Shown piece by piece: positions 12,210 through 24,401 of a DNA stretch of 64,000 nt. The notes under the pieces are model-generated. The model did no database searches. It worked only from the letters and a program-made list of their open reading frames with translations, and was not told the origin of the DNA. Positions within the stretch are counted from its first letter, which is position 1. Each line of letters opens with the position of its first letter. This DNA is from Strongylocentrotus droebachiensis (lineage: Eukaryota; Echinodermata; Echinoidea; Camarodonta; Strongylocentrotidae): assembly GCA_035222895.1 (NCBI GenBank), contig JAVYIG010000065.1, positions 496,001-560,000 of the forward strand. Direction: 5' to 3'. A program made the position numbers and the translations under genes.

Positions 12210-12985
12210 AACCATTATTTAATATATAATGGAAATACGCTTTTCATTATATATTATATAATGGAAATGCGTTTTTCATTATATATTATATAATGGAAAT
12301 GCGCTTTTCATTATATATTATATAATGGAAATACGTTTTTCATTATATATTATATAATTGAAATGTGCTTTTCATTATATATTATATAATGGAAATGTGC
12401 TTTTCATTATATATTATATAAGTGGAATGTGCTTTTCATTATATATTATATAATGGAAATGTGCTTTTCATTATATATTATATAATGGAAAGACGATTTT
12501 CATTATATATTATATAATGGAAATGTGCTTTTCATTATATATTATATAATGGAAATGTGCTTTTCATTATATATTATATAATGGAAATACGCTTTTCATT
12601 ATATATAAATAATGGAAATGTGCTTTTCATTATATATTATATAATGGAAATGTGCTTTTCATTATATATTATATAATGGAAATACGCTTTTCATTATATA
12701 TAAATAATAAAAGTGTGAATTGTAATTATTTATAAATAATGAAACATACTTTTTCATTATTTATAAATAATGGAAATGTGAATTGTAATTGTTTATAAAT
12801 AATGGAAATGTGAATTGTAATTGTTTATAAATAATGAAGTCTGAATTGTAATTATTTATAAATAATGAAAATGCGTTAAGAATTATATACAAATAAAAAT
12901 GTACATTTTCTTGCATTATATGTAAATAATGGTTATTATTTGTTAAATAATGGTTATATAACATATAATTTGTCTAAATAATAGG
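12210..12985. repeat. 32-bp palindromic AT-rich minisatellite, about 16 units plus diverged tail
   Basis: The unit is GGAAATGTGCTTTTCATT followed by ATATATTATATAAT. It repeats with a 32-bp period from about 12216 to 12710. Each unit carries the near-palindrome ATTATATATTATATAAT. The only common variation is in the GTGC/GCGC/ACGC position. From about 12710 to 12985 the array changes to a related unit reading GGAAATGTGAATTGTAATT plus TATTTATAAATAAT, indicating an older or separately amplified subfamily. The array lies 0.7-1.4 kb upstream of the GGACT start codon. Confidence 0.92.
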
Positions 12986-13505
12986 TTTACAAACGGCGCC
13001 TCATATAGCCCGCCCACTTGGGAGCGGAGCGTGTTCATTTTCATGATGAGCGGAGTATCAATTAAACCCAGTGACTGGCTGCATGGGACAATTATTATTA
13101 CAAAGCGCTTAGAAACGTAGTATTAAGCGTTAAATAATTATACAAAATAAAGTGACTATCAATAATGAAATGGAGGGACTTTTTTCGGAACCATAATAAG
13201 AAATGGTATCATACGTAATTATGTATCAATGAATAGATCAGACTTTTCGCCAGGCTGCTGCAGCAGGAAAAAATACTGATGTGAACCTCAGTCACCCTGA
13301 CAAATCTACTCCACAACGACTCCAAACCGACTGATTTGTTTGTCTTTAGGGGTAATATAATTATGTTGTAGGTCTGTTGTTGACCTGGTGATGGTCTCGC
13401 TGGTGTGGCTGTGGTATTAGTACTGTTTGCGTGGTATATTTTTGTTTGGCGCTTTTGGTATGACAGTAAAATAACAATCACTTCCTTTTCTAAACTCCTT
13501 AATCT
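12986..13505. other. Upstream region of GGACT
   Basis: Between the minisatellite and the E-box is mostly unique sequence. A GC-richer block (GCGCCTCATATAGCCCGCCC) lies near 12999. An open stretch on the minus strand (13209-13538) has no domain and is not supported as a gene. Confidence 0.4.
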
Positions 13506-13511
13506 CACGTG
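13506..13511. promoter_or_regulatory. Canonical E-box CACGTG upstream of GGACT
   Basis: CACGTG lies 152 bp before the GGACT ATG and about 86 bp before the TATA-like box. CACGTG is the core site of CLOCK:BMAL-type bHLH-PAS dimers, but it is also bound by other bHLH factors. Control of GGACT by the neighbouring CLOCK gene product is a hypothesis only. Confidence 0.5.
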
Positions 13512-13596
13512 TGGGTGACTATTAATTGCATAGTACAAGGTCTAATCACTCAGGCATCAGAAATTCGCGTGTTTATAATTCATTCTGTTTACCTCC

Positions 13597-13604
13597 TATA
13601 TATA
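13597..13604 (+). promoter_or_regulatory. TATA-like box of GGACT
   Basis: TATATATA in CCTATATATACAAACG lies 60 bp before the start codon. This would place transcription start near 13630 and give a very short 5' UTR. Inferred from spacing only. Confidence 0.4.
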
Positions 13605-13663
13605 CAAACGACAAAAGAAGACTCAGTGCAAGCCTCATATTCATTTGGGTCCGTTTAGTTACA

Positions 13664-13846
13664 ATGAATCGTGTCTTCATGTACGGTACGCTAAAGCAGG
13701 GGCAACCCTTGCATTACGTGCTTTCCGAAGTTGGACAAGACCGGTATAAATATGTCGGAAAGGGCTACACAAGCACCAAGTGGCCCCTCGTCATTTCTTC
13801 AGAGCACAATATCCCATATCTATTGGACAAGGAGGGCGACGGATAC
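13664..13846 (+). CDS. GGACT: Gamma-glutamylamine cyclotransferase, coding exon 1
   Basis: This exon encodes residues 1-61 of a 177-residue protein. The family cleaves gamma-glutamyl-epsilon-lysine, left from transglutaminase cross-links, to 5-oxoproline and free lysine, in the cytosol. Visible family marks are the N-terminal MNRVFMYGTLKQGQP, matching the YGTL substrate loop, and the later WPLVISSEHNIPYLL, very close to the PLVIAGEHNIPWLL of vertebrate GGACT. The ATG at 13664 is chosen because the YGTL motif must lie about 7 residues from the N-terminus. The exon ends in GGATAC followed by GTAAGT, phase 0. The fold belongs to the AIG2/gamma-glutamylcyclotransferase-like family; the EHNIP signature favours GGACT over the other members. 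Confidence 0.93.
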
Positions 13847-14708
13847 GTAAGTTTCATAACAAAATCTGATGATTTTGTTATGCTTGCATGGTATTGCAGT
13901 TCATAAGTGCTCCGAAGATCCAGAAGATTATTTTGGGGGAGTCGGAGAGGTGCCCCTCAGGCACAGGGGCGGATCTAGATTTTAGGGAGGGGGCATGCCG
14001 AAATAATTTAGATTTTTGTTTGTTTTTGGTTTTAATTCGTGTTACGTTTGTCAGAAAGAACATGATAGTCTCTCGGTACGTTACGTCAGATATGTATAGC
14101 GTAATTCTATACTTTATGTTTATTTTGTGTGCAGATAGATCCCCTGCCCCCTCCCTACTTGATCATGCTGGAAAATGTGCCACGCCTACTAACAAAGTGC
14201 CACGCCCACTATTTAGCCACTACCTATACGTATATGCGTGTGTACATGACCAAATACTAAAGATAGGGAATGGGTGGATGGGAGTGGTGGGGTGTTGTGA
14301 GTTAAGGATATATTGCTGGTGTTTATTTTAATTGTGGGTGGCTCCTGGTTTTTCAAAATTGGGGCGAGGACAACTGAGGGCAAGGGAAACAGTTTGGGAG
14401 ATGAAAAGTTTTATTATTCATGTTGTCGACAAAGAACGGGAAAATAAGTAATGTAATTGCTGAGTGGAGTTAGAGAAGGTTGTTGGACATGAAAACCGAT
14501 CTTATAGTAGAAAACGGGTCATTTCCACAAACATTCCAGAACTCTCATTTGGTCATTTCCATGATAAAGATAATCTGAACACATAATCCAAATTGAAATG
14601 TGTGAACATAACAATGACGTCATACTTCGTCCGAACATGATTTCTATGTGATATACAATAGGGTATTAATTGAAAATGCCGAACGTGTTCCTTACTTTTC
14701 TTTTACAG
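13847..14708 (+). other. GGACT intron
   Basis: An 862-bp intron with GTAAGT donor and a TTTTCTTTTACAG acceptor. It contains a dispersed repeat fragment, GGGGCGGATCTAGATTTTAG near 13967, and otherwise unique sequence. Confidence 0.85.
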
Positions 14709-15059
14709 AACATCAAAGGCGAAGTTTACGATGTAGACGACGATCTCTTTGCGCATCTGGACCAATTTGAATGCTACCCCGACGTTTACGGCCGTCGCAA
14801 GGTTGAAATAATTATGACCACCGTGGAAACGGATTCGAACACCGATTCAAAAACCGACTCGGAGACCGACACTCGACTAGACCAAGAGAGGACGACAATG
14901 GAATGTTGGATGTATTATCTAACCGAGCCTAGTCCTACACTTCTGAAGCTGGAAAGGATGGAAGATTATGACAGTTATGGCGCCCACGGCAAACCGTATA
15001 AACCAATATATGTCCCGGACAAGGGCTGGATAGGAGAACTAATAAAGCCGTCATCATAA
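14709..15059 (+). CDS. GGACT: Gamma-glutamylamine cyclotransferase, coding exon 2
   Basis: Residues 62-177, ending in TAA. It starts NIKGEVYDVDDD, matching the GEVYAVD core of the family, and continues HLDQFECYPDVYGRR. The glutamate in this DQFE motif falls at residue 82, exactly the number of the general acid/base glutamate in the human enzyme, so the active site looks intact. An acidic, Thr/Ser-rich insertion (TDSNTDSKTDSETDT, residues 102-116) replaces the short variable loop and looks like a small in-frame TDSx repeat. The end has DYDSYGAHGKPYKPIYVPD, equivalent to the HHDSYDSEGPHGLRYNP tail of vertebrates. The length is slightly above the roughly 150 residues of the human protein, mostly because of that insertion. 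Confidence 0.93.
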   Translation, partial: NIKGEVYDVDDDLFAHLDQFECYPDVYGRRKVEIIMTTVETDSNTDSKTDSETDTRLDQERTTMECWMYYLTEPSPTLLKLERMEDYDSYGAHGKPYKPIYVPDKGWIGELIKPSS

Positions 15060-15339
15060 ACAACATTTTTGAAACGTCATAAGAATGTCAAAAATACTTT
15101 CCTGCCTGAATAGGACAGAATGATGAAAACAAGGAGACTGAACTTTTACAAATTCATGATAGATAAGTATACATGCTGTAGACGTCTTCTGTAGTTGATG
15201 TTTATATTTATAGGGATAGTCGACTTTAAGATGTCCCCTTCTCTCTTTTTTTAAAAACAATAACATTAAAATGTATACTTTTTGTGAGATAGAAGGGGTT
15301 AAAGGTTTTTTTAATGGTATGTTTTCAATAGAATGTGGA

Positions 15340-15345
15340 AATAAA
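15340..15345 (+). terminator. Polyadenylation signal of GGACT
   Basis: AATAAA lies 281 bases after the stop codon, in GTGGAAATAAAACTTG. It is followed by a short repeat of AACTTGA, and no nearer AATAAA was seen. The 3' UTR is therefore about 300 nt. Confidence 0.6.
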
Positions 15346-15975
15346 ACTTGAACTTGAGCTTGAACTTGATGTACAAGTATTCTGTTCCCTCAAATTTCCT
15401 CCATATTTCCGACAACTTTTTCTTTTCTCACAAATATGAAACCAGTGATGAAACGCCCACACATCCATCCAAATACTTTCGCTGAACGCCCAAACCAGGG
15501 CTTCCGCTTTTCTTTTTTGTTAAAGAAAAATAGGAAAAACTTTTTATGGAATTTGAAACTAAAGAAAAATTAAGGAAAATCAAAATTAAGGAAAATCAAA
15601 TTAAATTTAAAGAAAAGGTGAAAATTGTCTCATTGTCTCATTTGTTTTACCCATTTCTCTGAATCACGTGTAAAAAAAAAAATTCGTCACGCATGCTCAA
15701 AAAACTCGAACTGAAAGTTGATATTCTTTTAATGAAAGAAAAACAACAAAAGCATGTAAGAGGCATTTTGGACAAATTAAAGAAATTCTATTGAATTCCA
15801 GGAAACCTGTTCTTTGGCATCGACCCAAACAGACACACAGAACCACCCACTCACCCACACACACACAAGCCTGCATCTCCACATCGGACAATTATGTCTT
15901 TAGTTCACAAAGATTCATATTGGCCACAAATTGCAAGATACATGTTATTTTTTATAGATAAATCTGATTTCCAAA

Positions 15976-15981
15976 TTTATT
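15976..15981 (-). terminator. Candidate distal polyadenylation signal of CLOCK
   Basis: TTTATT on the plus strand reads AATAAA on the minus strand. It is the AATAAA noted closest to the GGACT 3' end; if used, the CLOCK 3' UTR would be about 6.6 kb and the two genes would end about 0.6 kb apart. Other, nearer signals are equally possible. Confidence 0.2.
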
Positions 15982-16924
15982 GGTGCATTTATACAAACAC
16001 ATGATCACTTTTCCATCATAAAATATATAAAGAAGCACTTTTTTCCAATGTGTAATCAACAAGTATTCAACTTTGTTTCTTCAAAGTCTGAATATACAGA
16101 AATAGTGACATACATTTGCATGTTCAGTAAAATTCCTCAAGACATTCATGAGAGAGAAAAGAAAAAAAAGTATTTACAAATCCATCGTGTTACCTCCTGA
16201 CACAGAACAGATAGAGACAGACAGGCACATTAAAATATCTGAAGAGTATGAAAAATGGAGTCCGCACCAAGTCTATTTATAAGAAACTCCTTCAATACTT
16301 GACTTATATATAGTACACATATCACATACAAAAATACACACACATAATTTGACTGCATGACACAGACTGAACAGTTTGATCCTGTTTATTTGTTTATTCA
16401 TTTTTTACAATTTTTGAAATAATTTCATATTGTTGAAATGCGAGTCTGATGTTATAAAAAGACATGCACAATATCCTTTAAACAAACAAACAACAAACCT
16501 GCACAAGATTTAGGTGAAAATAAGTTATATCTGTCCGTGTTTGATGAATTCTGTTTATAATCAACACACAACAATAACAATAAAGGCGAATTTTCACCCA
16601 CTTCCAATTTAGTACAACATTACACTACTTAGCATACTTGGCCTTTCAAGACAACAGAAAAGCACTTTGTGAAGTTAAATAGCAAAGGAAACAAAAGTCT
16701 CTGAAATGATTTTCTTTTTTTAATTGCTTGCGGTATGGATTTGATTTTTCATGATGGAACATTTGAATATAATCTGGCAGTAAAACAAGGTCTATTTTAA
16801 AGGTGATTTAATATGCATTGATACGTACCACTCTGTACTTTTTTTCTTTCTAAAATATATGCACTTTAGGAATATGCAACTGTAGCAATTAAGGGTCATC
16901 AAATTTTGATATATTTTGTTTGAG

Positions 16925-17205
16925 TCATGCTGGTAAGAAAGGGATAGAAAAAGAAAGACAGAGAGGCAGAGAAAGAGACACAGAGAGGTGGATAGAGAGA
17001 CAGAAAGAGGGGTATAGAAAGAAGAAGAGAGATACATGATAAAGGGTGGATAAAGATAGGAGAGAGAGAGAAAGGGTGAAAGACAGAGAGAGAGAAAGGG
17101 TGAAAGACAGAGAGATAGAAGAGAGAAAGGGTGAAAGACAGAGAGATAAAAGAGAAAAAGTGGAAAAAAGAGGGGGAGAGGTGTAGAGAAGAGAGAGAGA
17201 CACTT
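16925..17205. repeat. GA-rich microsatellite/minisatellite
   Basis: Purine-rich tract with a 25-30 bp unit close to GAGAGAAAGGGTGAAAGACA, repeated about four times between 17070 and 17160, grading into simple GA repeats. The open stretches across it are low-complexity artefacts. Confidence 0.85.
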
Positions 17206-20200
17206 AGTAATGGCCCTGAATAAGACTGATCTCTGTATTAAAGCTGAGAATACAACATGGTACGTAATAATGATCACCCTTTTCTTGAAAAAATACCAGG
17301 TTCTCATTATCTTTGCTTCCCCATCATCCACATACGAAACATTGCTATAACTTCTTGATAACAAGAGGAAGGTTTTCCACCTTCAATGAGGCCTTTTGAG
17401 GTAGCGCATGCTATTCAGAATGACATTTTGAAGACTTATATACTGGTACTTCCAGTACTTCAATACACACATAATAAACACTTACATTATAACACCACAT
17501 AACCATTTTACGATACAGAACTCCACTTGCAACACTGTACATGAAAACTTACCACCCAAACAAAATAAGTAGTCAAAGCTTCCAGAAATACATGCACACA
17601 GCAGTTACAAAATCACACACATTTTCTCCTCCAACAATTTAATAATACATATAGGCAATGAAAATAGAGAATAATGTAATATTTTTTTCAGTAGCATAAA
17701 ATATGGCTGGCAGACATGAAGTACAATTTATATATGGCAGGATATAAATATTTTTTGAGTGTTTTTTTTGGTAGAGAGTGATCTTTTTGATGCAGGAGAT
17801 GTACAGAAAGTGCTACACTACTTTGCCTTGACAAACATCAAAATAGGCACATGGGCACACGCTGCCTCATGTTAATTTCATTATAGAAATAAAATAGAGT
17901 AATATCACATAATAAGCAAAATAATCATGCACAGAATTGCTAATATTTTTCTTCATTTAAGAAGACCATAACAAGTCAGTTTCATAAAAAAAGAATTAAG
18001 CCTTTGAAAAATAGATAACCGGTAGTAACTCCATAGTATAATCAATACTTCTATCTTGCACCAAAACCTAATCAATTCATCTTTGCATGCTCATACATAT
18101 TTCGTCAAAGTTTGGTTTAATGCTGCTTATAAGTATCGGCTTGCATGGTGATGTAGATATACAGTAGGCTTACAGTTGCACCATGTGAGAGAGAGGGGAG
18201 GATTGGAGAGTCCTGAAAATGACTGTCGGTAATCTTTCTTTCTTGAGTGTGTGTGTAGTCCTGAAAAGGACTGTTGGTAATCTTTCTTTGAACTTATAGC
18301 TCTAAAAAGAACTTTAGCACCGGTTGGAGTGGATGGGTAGTAGGAGTGGCTCGACATTTCGAACAGATTGACTATCCGTCGTCAGGATAGTTTGAATTGC
18401 TGAATCATTTTTATCATAACTAACTCAACTATTCCTTTGAAAAAAACAATTTACAAAAATAAGATCTTACATTTTTTTAAATGAAGAATAGTTCTGAAAT
18501 ATGGCCTTCCTTTCATCATAATGATGTAGAGTGATATGACAGAAAATGAAAAAAACCTATAGTTGACAAAGTAAACTTGGGTTTCAACTACAGGTTACCC
18601 TGAGGAAGCAATAAACTGGTGTAAAATAACCTTAAAATACCTCTTTTTGGAATGTCTGAAAACAAAATTAACAAATGAAATAAGCTGAATCAAAAGAGAA
18701 CAAAAAGTGTTACTAAAAGACATAAAGTTGTAGCAATCAATTTATCCTCGTAAAATGATCAAAATCATTGATCATCTCCCGTCATTTCAGCTCCAGAGTA
18801 TGTACACCTAGAAGAATACTGCTATACGCTGAATGACACCTCACTCTCCATGATACACTGTTTGTAACTCTGCTCTTGGCTCGCATGTCTTTATGCTTCT
18901 CACAAGAGTAAGTCTTAAAGCGATACTGAACTGATGAACTTTCTGCCCATCCCATGGTTAACTTGCCGACAGTGCGTACCCCGATACTTAATTTCCACTT
19001 CGCAGACAGAGGACTCGATGCGAGAACCATGCAGCGCAGCTAGGAAAGCAGTGAGTTACGGAACCATCCTGCTACAGCTGACCTGACTTGGCGCTAGAGG
19101 GGATTTAGCGGTAGTGCTTCTAGCACAATATGGCTTTAAATCCTGAGCCTACTCCTGACTATATGAAAGGAGGTAAATGTTGAAGTTAACCTTTTGATTT
19201 CCGTATTGTAAAAACGATAGAAATTAAAGCTGTACATTCATAATCCAAAGATTCCCACCCAATCTTGAAAATCAGATGAAGATTGAAGCTAGCTTGCACC
19301 TACAAATGATAAAAATAGCAACTGCAATAATTCAGTCGATGAGTTGCAACACATAAAATCCCTGAACATGATAGTTTGAATGGGCTGCAGCCCTTGCGAA
19401 TGAAATTGACTATTTTTTCTATATCTTCTATGTCTCCAAAAATCTCTCTCTTCATAAAAATAGTACCGGTACATAAATGTGTCACACACTTCAAGAAAAG
19501 TCACAAAATGCCCTTCGTTCATCGAGGAGAAAGCTCGAGTAACATAATGATAAAAGTTACATGTAGGTTTTTTACACGGACTGTAAGTACTTTCAAAATA
19601 AATCTCCTTTGACATTTTCCTAAACTATTACATTCACACATTTCGAGTTAACTCAACAGCGTAAATTATGTGCAGAAATTTACTAATAAGATGACTGAAA
19701 ATCATGGCAAACCTTTCACAACATGGAACCAGGTGCCAAATGTGAATCTCTGAACAGCTTTGACAGAAGAATAGGATTTTTAATAATAATAATAACAATA
19801 ATAGTGGCTACTTGTATAGCGCACAGGTCCACCTTTCGGTGCTCATAGACCTAAAACCTTTGAATACAGCAATACCTTTTACTTGAAGTTATTTTAGAAG
19901 TCTTTGTTTGCACATTTCAGTGCTTAGTCTCTTGAAATAATTTTCAGTCATCTTATTAGTAAATTTTTGCACATAATTTACGCTGTTAAGTTTCAGTTAG
20001 AAATACAGGGTAAGGAACAGTTAAATTCTTTTGTTTTCTTTTAGGCAATGACCTTTGTTCAGTTAAAATGAACAAATGTCCAAAGCATGTAACTGCATGT
20101 AGCTGCACATATCTATATCTATATCTATATTGGTCCATAATTCATCTTCCCCATATAATTTATCAAGTACTTCCAAGCAAAAATAATCTTTTACATACAA

Positions 20201-21119
20201 TGCGTATGTTGAATTCTCTTAAGCTTGTAAGAAAAATATATTCTGATTACAAAATCCCCATAATTCATCAATGAAATTTTCATACCTTTCACTTTCAATT
20301 TCATAGTTAATTTGTCTGCTTTCAACTGCTGCCTTTCCAATATTGCACAAAATATAATTAAAAGATATTTTAAATATCATTCTCTCAATTTAAAAATATG
20401 TTCATAATTTGTATATACATCAGCTCTCATTTCTTTCTCATTGTAATTAAAACCCTACCTACCAGCACATGATTGTAATACTTACATGATATGAAAGGGA
20501 TTGCTTATAGCCCATGTACAGAACAGAAAGAGCTACTCAGAAATACAAGTGACTCTGATGCTGGGTATTGACAACTCTCAAAAGCTAAAACTCTAAAGCT
20601 ATGAAAGATGGAAACTTGAAACTACATAAAAATGTAAATTTGAAACTCATTAAAGATGTCAGGAGCAGAGGAATCTAAATCTAAAGGGAAATCTAAAGTC
20701 TAAAGGGAATCAAAATTATTTTCATATATATCCTATTTAAATAAATCTATATTGGTGATTTTTTTTTTTTAAAGAGCAGATATCAATTTTAAGTATCATC
20801 TATCAAGTTTTGCTGATTGAAACTGTACATGGGCTTTAGATATAACTACTCTTTTGAGAAACAGAGGCACTTGATTTGTTTGTGCCTTTGGTGTCGTCTA
20901 ATTTCATTTCACATCAAGGCACTGTAAAACCATCACCACCAGCACCATCTCATTTCAATAAAATCATTTACACAATGCCGCCCTCTCCAACAAAATGAAA
21001 TAAGTCACGGATTGCACAAAATTGTATATAGTTTGATGGTCAATAAGACACAGAAGCATTTCCATCACTTTCTCAAAGCACCGATGCTAACTTACAATAG
21101 AAAGAATTGGACATCATCT

Positions 21120-21185
21120 GTTTGGAGCCAAAAGGGCAGTACTCGATGTAATATGATGTGAATTAATGACGTTCTGGCTCCAAAC
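21120..21185. repeat. Short inverted repeat in CLOCK 3' region
   Basis: GTTTGGAGCCA (21120-21130) pairs with TGGCTCCAAAC (21175-21185) across a 44-base loop. In a CLOCK transcript this would form an 11-bp stem. Confidence 0.6.
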
Positions 21186-22553
21186 AAACGATGTTTCTAT
21201 ACTGGATAATTCTAAGTGAGGGTAGATGGGGGAATTAATAGGATCGCTATGAATAAAAAGGCATGTGTAAAAACAGAGGGACAATGATCAAAGAATATCT
21301 TGGAAATTCTACATGGGCAGAAACAGGGTTACATGATCCTTTTTCCACACTTTTACATGGCACTAAGTAACAGTCCTTCCCACTGGTTATCTTGTAGGGT
21401 TGGGTGATACACTTGCTATCCCATGAGACTGATATAGTTCAAGCATCTAATGAATATGTTTAATTACATATTTCAAATTCTACGGAACTGACACTTTTTC
21501 TGACTTTCTACTCTACGTACACATGGAAATAAGCTTGGAAAACAAACCAAGTTCTTCCAAATCATATGTACCACATTATTTCAAAAATGCAACACAGACA
21601 CACCTCTTAAGCACCTTTTTTGATCTAATCCTTATACTCTAGAAGATGTATCACAAATCATCATGAAGAAAAAAAGGTCATCAAAAGGTACATTTGTGCA
21701 TTAACATTGAAACCAGGGAATAATTTTCCCTAAATTTTTTGATTAGCAATTTCAGCTGATGGATAAATATTTCAAATGAAATTCTGTACATTTCTATGAA
21801 AGAAAACTGCTACACAAAAGATATTTTGTATAGCAGTCATGCAAAAATGCATAGCAAATTGCGATGCGATACCAGGAAAATGATTCCCTGATTGAAACCT
21901 AATATTGTTGTACATCTGTGTAGTATAGGGATGTGCGATACATCTTCACAGTACAAGAGAATTAAAATGGAGTAGAAAAAAAGAAGAAGAAACAACAGTA
22001 GATGATGTAAAATGTGCTAACTATACACTGATTGGCACTTTCCGATCACAAAAGATAAAACAAGACATTTTTTCGCTGGGTACATCTATAGTTTTGCTGG
22101 ATGATGACCTGCCGTCACATAGAAAGCGATGAGTTGTACGGTTAGATAGAGCAGAGATACCAACACATACGACGGTAGCTTGGACATAATACACTGTACT
22201 CCACATGGCAACGACACATAAACCATGAAGTCTTTGGCGCCTGCCGGCCTTAGATAAGTGAAGAGCGGTGTTGTAGAAAAGGCCTCAATTCTCTGCGCAC
22301 GTCCGCAGCCACCGTACAGGCAATGGTTTGGACCAGAAGGTTATGGATGAGCGATCAGTGGATATATAAAGAGCATGTCCTCCCGGTTTCAATGCAAAAA
22401 GGGCGTTTCCTCTGGTATTCTTCCATTGCAAAATCAATGCGTGCACTGTAGTGTCTGATGCATCATGTACAATCAAGGCTCCTAGCCACATAATAATTAA
22501 GAGCACCTTAAAATCCATGGGGTAATCCATGGGAGGGGGGCAGCCATGCACCC

Positions 22554-22898
22554 CTATAAATTGTCTTGCCCTTCCGATTGATGCATGTATTGGTCACTGC
22601 CCATGTCCAACGTTGGAAGTCCTAGGCAAGAGAGGTCCTGCATGGGCACGGCTTGCGCCCCTGGGGGCATTGTCATTGAGGAGTGCATGGTAGGCTGGGC
22701 TAAGGAGTGGCAGTTCAGGGGCACCTGGGGGAGGTGGGGCGTCGGCTGCTGGCCGGGCGGGCCCACCTGTTGGTGGGGTGGTGGTGGGGCGGTATTGTTA
22801 GTCCTGTGAGGGGTTAGGTGTTCACGATGCAATGATTGTCCACTTGTAGAGGGGTACTGATGAGTTTGATGCATAGCAAACGGAGCCCTTGTTGCCGA
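22554..22898 (-). CDS. CLOCK: CLOCK last coding exon
   Basis: Acceptor TTTCTGCCTGCAG, phase 0, 114 codons and TAG. It encodes [20 protein letters not shown], a His/Pro/Gln-rich middle ([20 protein letters not shown]), a Met-rich stretch ([20 protein letters not shown]) and the end [20 protein letters not shown] plus DNL. The composition matches the rest of the CLOCK tail. No other domain is visible. It is the 3'-most exon that can be joined in frame. Confidence 0.85.
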   Translation of the reverse strand, partial: SATRAPFAMHQTHQYPSTSGQSLHREHLTPHRTNNTAPPPPHQQVGPPGQQPTPHLPQVPLNCHSLAQPTMHSSMTMPPGAQAVPMQDLSCLGLPTLDMGSDQYMHQSEGQDNL

Positions 22899-24303
22899 CT
22901 GCAGGCAGAAAGACAAGTAAAACAGACTTTATAGCAGATCTAAGTATTATATTACCATTTTGACGCATCAAATTTCAAATTTACGAACAATATATACAAA
23001 CTAAAAGAAATCATTATAATATGAATTCATTTTATTCTGATTGTACTACTTGGCATTTCAAAGTAATCAAATCAAGAAGAAATCTAACCAAATATTAAAC
23101 AATATCATGAACAAAAATGTGCAAAATGTGACTTAAAAATTGAAATTCGAAAGTTCTTAAAAGCAAACTGATAATTACTAGGAGTGTTCATTTTTGTTAT
23201 CAAAGAGTCTTCATAATGCACATAGCCCAAATATTATTAATTTTGTATAAGTTGTAGTTAACTAATGAAACAAGAAGAAAGCACACAAAGATCTTTCCTT
23301 TTTTTATATACTTTTCAGTATTTCTTAAAAACATTGTGGTTCAGAAATGAAATGTTAAAAATTTGAATTTTTATCCCAGTGCAATTAATCAACATTGTTC
23401 ACGACTAGATGATAACGAGGGGGAAAATGTGTATGGTTCCATATGTAACATCAGACCGAATTTTCAATGAAAAGAAAGTGGGTTAATGAAAAACAGTGCA
23501 AGTTAAAGGTATGGACCAGATTTGAAAACGCCCCCCTCTCAAAAAATGAAATCATGTGAAAGAATATGTTTTGACTAATACATGATGATACCAATTTTGC
23601 CGGGAAACAGCCTACTAATTGATATATTTGGTAAATTATCATATCGATCCAACCTGGATAGATATCGCAAATGCACTTCAACATTGAACATTTGGGCATA
23701 TATTTCTGCTTTTTTGCGAATTTATATTGAAGTTTTGCCATCTAAACCTCTAAGGGCAATATTTAAACAATATTGATTGGATATTTTGCACCCAAAACCC
23801 TTGAACCGCAATTTTACCACTACTGGTCTTATACCTTTAAGTCAATTGCGCATGATACGTTTCCATGAAAATCTGATTTTGTAAGAAATTGTGATAACAC
23901 TAGAGAAAATCGGAATTCCATGGGATTAATACAGTGCATAGTGGTGTTTGTACAGACTGGCAGGCCCACATCCTAGTCTAACCTGTAAGGCATTACTCGG
24001 CAAATCAAGGAGGTTGGATGTGTTACAAGGCCACATAGCCCCAGCAGACAGCTGTTGTTAGGAACAGCATGCACAGATAGATAGATAGATGGATAGATAG
24101 ATAAATAAAATTAAGAGATAGAGATAGAGATAAAGATATGGAAAGATAAATAGAGAAAGAGGTAAAGAAATAGAGAGAGAGAGAGAGAGAGAAACAGAAA
24201 GATAGAAAAATAGAGAGATAGGTAGACAGATATATAGAAAGAGAGAAATATACACAGACAGGTGGAGATAAAAAGACAGAGGATAGATAGACAGAGAAAT
24301 AGA

Positions 24304-24347
<44 letters not shown>

Positions 24348-24368
24348 AGGATAGATAGAAAGAGAGGT

Positions 24369-24401
<33 letters not shown>

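Larger units (their letters stand above)
15366..22553 (-). other. No coding gene; probable long CLOCK 3' UTR and convergent intergenic space
   Basis: Downstream of the CLOCK stop, 7.2 kb of AT-rich sequence holds no supported coding exon on either strand. It is poorer in transposons than the CLOCK introns, which fits a long 3' UTR. Minus-strand AATAAA motifs occur in several places, for example at 15976-15981, so the true end cannot be placed. CACGTG occurs at 15665-15670. A dispersed-repeat phrase, TCCTGAAAAGGACTGTTGGT, occurs twice near 18210-18290 with CGACATTTCGAACAG just after. A tail ATAATAGTGGCTACTTGTAT with TAGCGCACAG near 19797 belongs to a common short-repeat class. The gene order is tail to tail with GGACT. 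Confidence 0.45.

Noticed and set aside
12210-12985. CRISPR-like regular repeat
   Set aside because: There are no unique spacers. The array is a head-to-tail minisatellite in an animal genome.
13209-13538. 109-codon open stretch on the minus strand upstream of GGACT
   Set aside because: No domain or splice structure. It overlaps the presumed GGACT promoter, including the E-box.
16792-17364. 190-codon open stretch on the minus strand
   Set aside because: Most of it is Ser/Leu/Phe from the GA-rich microsatellite.
18782-19030. 82-codon open stretch on the minus strand in the CLOCK 3' region
   Set aside because: It has mixed composition and an ATG but no recognisable domain, and lies in the probable 3' UTR. 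It cannot be supported without expression data.
22285-22551. 88-codon open stretch just after the CLOCK stop
   Set aside because: It starts a few bases after the TAG but shows no domain. The CLOCK frame ends clearly, so this is taken as 3' UTR.
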